DNA of 5,872 bases from Chloroflexota bacterium (GTDB lineage Bacteria; Chloroflexota; Anaerolineae; Anaerolineales; UBA11657): the NCBI GenBank assembly GCA_003670425.1, contig QWRL01000153.1, forward strand, positions 1 through 5,872, given 5' to 3'. Positions 3,690 to 5,872 of the stretch are shown here, piece after piece; the first letter of the stretch is position 1, and the number at the start of each line of letters is the position of its first letter. A program made the position numbers and the translations under genes. The notes beneath the pieces were generated by a model, which saw only the letters and a program-made list of their open reading frames with translations, did not search any database and was not told where the DNA came from.

Positions 3690-5872
3690 ATGCTGCGTAA
3701 ATTTACACTTGGCTGCGCTGCGGTGGGGCTCGCAGCCATGGTGCTGCTGCTGCTGTTTGCTGCATTCATGCAGCTTTATCTGCTCAATTCTTATCCGCCG
3801 GGCCTGGACCCGGATGCAGCCGCGTACGGCTTGAATGCCCTCAAACCGCTGCGGTACGGCTTCCTGCCATTCTATGACTACAACAACGGCAGTGCTGAGC
3901 CAATGTTTATTTACTCCGCCAGCGTGGCGGTGTTTTTGTTTGGTCCCACGCGCTTTGCACTCAAGTTGCTGTCTGCATTTTTTGGCATCGCCAGTTTGGC
4001 CATGCTGTATGCGTGTCTGTGCGAGCTGGGACGCACGGAGTTCAAAGCTGAAACGCGCCGGGCGATTGCGCTGCTGGCAGTGGCAGCGCTGGCCACCAGC
4101 CAGGTGGTTGCGTTTCTTTTTCGATTTGGAATGCGCTTCAGCACCAGTAATGTTTTCCAGATGGCAGCTGTCTGGGCGCTGGCGCGCGCTGCCCGTACCG
4201 GCAAGCGATCTGCCTGGGTGCTAGCTGGCTGCCTGGCTGCAGTCACACAGTACACGTACCTCAGTTCGCGCGTGCTGCCGCTGCTGTTGTTGCTTGTGCT
4301 GCTGCTTAAACTACCGCCGTGCTGGTGGAAAGACAAACAGGTTTGGGGTGGCCTGTCCGCCTTTGGACTGGGTGGGCTTGTGCTGCTGGTGCCGCAAATT
4401 GTTTGGTATGCGCGCTATCCGGCAACTTTTCTTTCGCGGACAAGCCAGACCGGCATCACGCAAAATCCCATGTATGCGCAGTTGGGATTGGCGGGCACCG
4501 TGCTGGATAAGTTGAACAAATACTGGCTGGCGCTGGGCTGGGTTTGGAACGGCCAATACAACCAGATCAAGGAGCCGTTGCTGGCCCCGTTGTTCTTTTA
4601 TGGTTTTGTGGCGGGCTTGGTGGTGAGCGTGGTGTACTTTCGCCGGCGCTTTGCGCTCATTCTGCTGTGCGGCATTGCCGTGATGGTGTTGCCGGATCTG
4701 CTGGCTGGCGACCGCGATTGGCCGCATGAGACGCGCATCATCGGCGTTTTCCCGTTTGTTGCTGCGCTCTCCGGTTTGGGCATCGCTACAGTGTTGGAGT
4801 GGTTGACTCCCTGGCGCAATCTGAAGCGGGTTGCGGTGGTGATGCTGTGCGCTGCGATCGGAGTTAATATGCAGTCGCAAGTGGCGGAGTTTTTCGGTGC
4901 GGAGAAAAATCTGGGCCGGATGCATTGGGGCGGCAACACTCAGCTGCGCCGGGTGGATGCAGGTGTGGCTGAGCTGATTGTCACAGATGAACAAAGCTAT
5001 TTGGTGCCGCTGTCTAATTACGCCGATGCGGTGATCAAGTACCTTACGTCCAAGCGGGCGCTGCAAGTGCGCAGTGCAGTGGATGCGCAGGGCGCGCTGC
5101 TGCCGGTGCTGCGCCAGGGGCGGGCAACGCTGGTGCTGCCGCTGGCGGATGACGGTCAGCCGTGGCGCGGCAACCCAACGCAGTGGGTGCTGTTCGAGGG
5201 CGGCGCAGCTTACGTTTTGCCGCCGCGCATGGACCTTACGGTTTTGTTTCCGGTGCTGGATGAGGCCAGCGTGATCTTTGGAAAGGGGATTGACGACAAT
5301 GTGCGCCTCGGCCATATTGCGAGTGTCGATGCGCGGCAGGTTATGCAGCAGCTTGTGCCGGCTGCAGCGTTCCCGCAGGCAGCCTGCTTCAATAATGGCA
5401 TCTGCCTCAAAGCAGTGGGGTACAGCCGGGCGACGCTTGTCGCGGGTGAATCGTTTGAAGTGGATCTGCACTGGACCGTCCAACATGCGGTGACTGATGA
5501 CTACATTATGTTTGTGCATTTGTTGGACCATACGGGCCAAGCTGTTGCTGGCGTGAATGCTTACCCACTTGAGCATGCATACCGCACCTATGAATGGAAG
5601 CCGGGCGAAACGATTATCACAAGCACTGTGCTTGATATCCCGGCCAGTGTGCGGGCGGGGGCTTACAGTTTTGAGCTGGGAATGTATTCCCCATTTGACT
5701 TTGAGCGCATACCGACTGTGGATGCAGGCAACTTGGTAAATGGTGATCGCATACTGTTTGGGCCGGTTAAGCGGCCGCGCCCCGCTGTAAAGCCGCCGGC
5801 TGATTCTGTGCCGGTGGAAATTGTGTTGGGTGATGAGCTTGATCTGATTGGCTATCGCATCGACGCATTGCC
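3690..5872 (+). CDS. Membrane glycosyltransferase (GT39/PMT-like), partial
   Basis: At least 727 residues, open to the window edge, so the C-terminus is missing. It should transfer a sugar from a polyprenyl-linked donor to an acceptor on the outer face of the membrane. After MLRKF and a first membrane helix (8-31), the first outer loop has SYPPGLDPDAAAYGLNAL (34-51), the place of the catalytic acidic motif. Then come NNGSAEPMFIY (65-75), FRFGMRF (144-150), TQYTYLSSRVLP (186-197), SRTSQTGITQNP (249-260) and PHETRIIGVFP (345-355), all in the order seen in PMT_2-type enzymes. About twelve hydrophobic segments end near residue 394. Residues 395-560 form an outer soluble part. Residues 566-692 form a beta-sandwich-like unit with FVHLLD (608-613), and VLGDELDLIGYRID (712-725) appears to open a second copy. 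ATG at 3690 is the first start after the in-frame TAG at 3654. The substrate cannot be told from sequence. Confidence 0.85.
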   Translation, partial: MLRKFTLGCAAVGLAAMVLLLLFAAFMQLYLLNSYPPGLDPDAAAYGLNALKPLRYGFLPFYDYNNGSAEPMFIYSASVAVFLFGPTRFALKLLSAFFGIASLAMLYACLCELGRTEFKAETRRAIALLAVAALATSQVVAFLFRFGMRFSTSNVFQMAAVWALARAARTGKRSAWVLAGCLAAVTQYTYLSSRVLPLLLLLVLLLKLPPCWWKDKQVWGGLSAFGLGGLVLLVPQIVWYARYPATFLSRTSQTGITQNPMYAQLGLAGTVLDKLNKYWLALGWVWNGQYNQIKEPLLAPLFFYGFVAGLVVSVVYFRRRFALILLCGIAVMVLPDLLAGDRDWPHETRIIGVFPFVAALSGLGIATVLEWLTPWRNLKRVAVVMLCAAIGVNMQSQVAEFFGAEKNLGRMHWGGNTQLRRVDAGVAELIVTDEQSYLVPLSNYADAVIKYLTSKRALQVRSAVDAQGALLPVLRQGRATLVLPLADDGQPWRGNPTQWVLFEGGAAYVLPPRMDLTVLFPVLDEASVIFGKGIDDNVRLGHIASVDARQVMQQLVPAAAFPQAACFNNGICLKAVGYSRATLVAGESFEVDLHWTVQHAVTDDYIMFVHLLDHTGQAVAGVNAYPLEHAYRTYEWKPGETIITSTVLDIPASVRAGAYSFELGMYSPFDFERIPTVDAGNLVNGDRILFGPVKRPRPAVKPPADSVPVEIVLGDELDLIGYRIDAL

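Noticed and set aside
3410..3769. Minus-strand open frame of 119 codons across the smr gene and the region upstream of it
   Set aside because: It overlaps the smr gene in another frame, is low-complexity Ala/Ser-rich, and has no recognisable domain.
4311..5576. Long minus-strand open frame (421 codons) opposite the glycosyltransferase
   Set aside because: Its product is rich in His, Gln and Arg with no hydrophobic core or motif, as expected from the antisense of a GC-rich membrane-protein gene. The plus-strand frame has clear family motifs throughout.
1..5872. CRISPR array, insertion sequence or intact integrase
   Set aside because: No regularly spaced repeats, no terminal inverted repeats flanking a transposase, and no recombinase catalytic motif were found on either strand.

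Overview
The window is a 5.9 kb piece of a bacterial genome with about 55-57% GC by eye. It holds three confident genes and one smaller probable gene. The best lineage clue is the partial membrane glycosyltransferase at the right end. Its PMT-like N-terminus carries a C-terminal extracytoplasmic beta-sandwich with a 'VHLLD' motif, an architecture I associate mainly with Chloroflexota (Anaerolineae-like). The cyclase receptor and the stand-alone Smr protein fit that reading. The small XRE-type regulator at the left end instead resembles short helix-turn-helix proteins that I associate with Planctomycetota, so the left kilobase may be a transferred or scarred segment. Taxonomy is inference only.

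Layout. Bases 1-272 are non-coding leader with one small structured element. Bases 273-473 (+) encode a 66-residue XRE/Cro-like HTH protein with a good ribosome binding site. Bases 474-973 hold no intact gene. They contain a short stretch resembling the beginning of an HNH endonuclease domain (593-673), a coding-like but unidentified minus-strand fragment (about 613-909), and a perfect 8-bp hairpin (821-840). Bases 974-3166 (+) encode a 730-residue receptor-type class III adenylate cyclase: nine N-terminal membrane segments, a Cache-like extracytoplasmic domain interrupted by a Pro/Thr/Ala-rich insert, a tenth membrane segment, and a C-terminal cyclase with all the main catalytic residues. Bases 3167-3296 form a convergent intergenic region with GC-rich hairpins. 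Bases 3297-3554 (-) encode an 85-residue stand-alone Smr-domain protein. Bases 3555-3689 are a divergent intergenic region. From 3690 to the window end (+) runs the glycosyltransferase, at least 727 residues and cut off by the window edge as a second sandwich-like unit begins.

How the genes relate. No operon is evident. The cyclase and smr genes converge, and smr and the glycosyltransferase diverge, so each probably has its own promoter. The cyclase would turn an extracellular signal into cAMP, but no cAMP effector lies in the window. The glycosyltransferase would move sugar from a lipid-linked donor to an acceptor outside the membrane. The Smr protein would act on nucleic acid in the cytoplasm. 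I see no convincing new multi-gene system. The most notable points are the cyclase receptor architecture, the tandem extracytoplasmic unit on the glycosyltransferase, and the mosaic left end.
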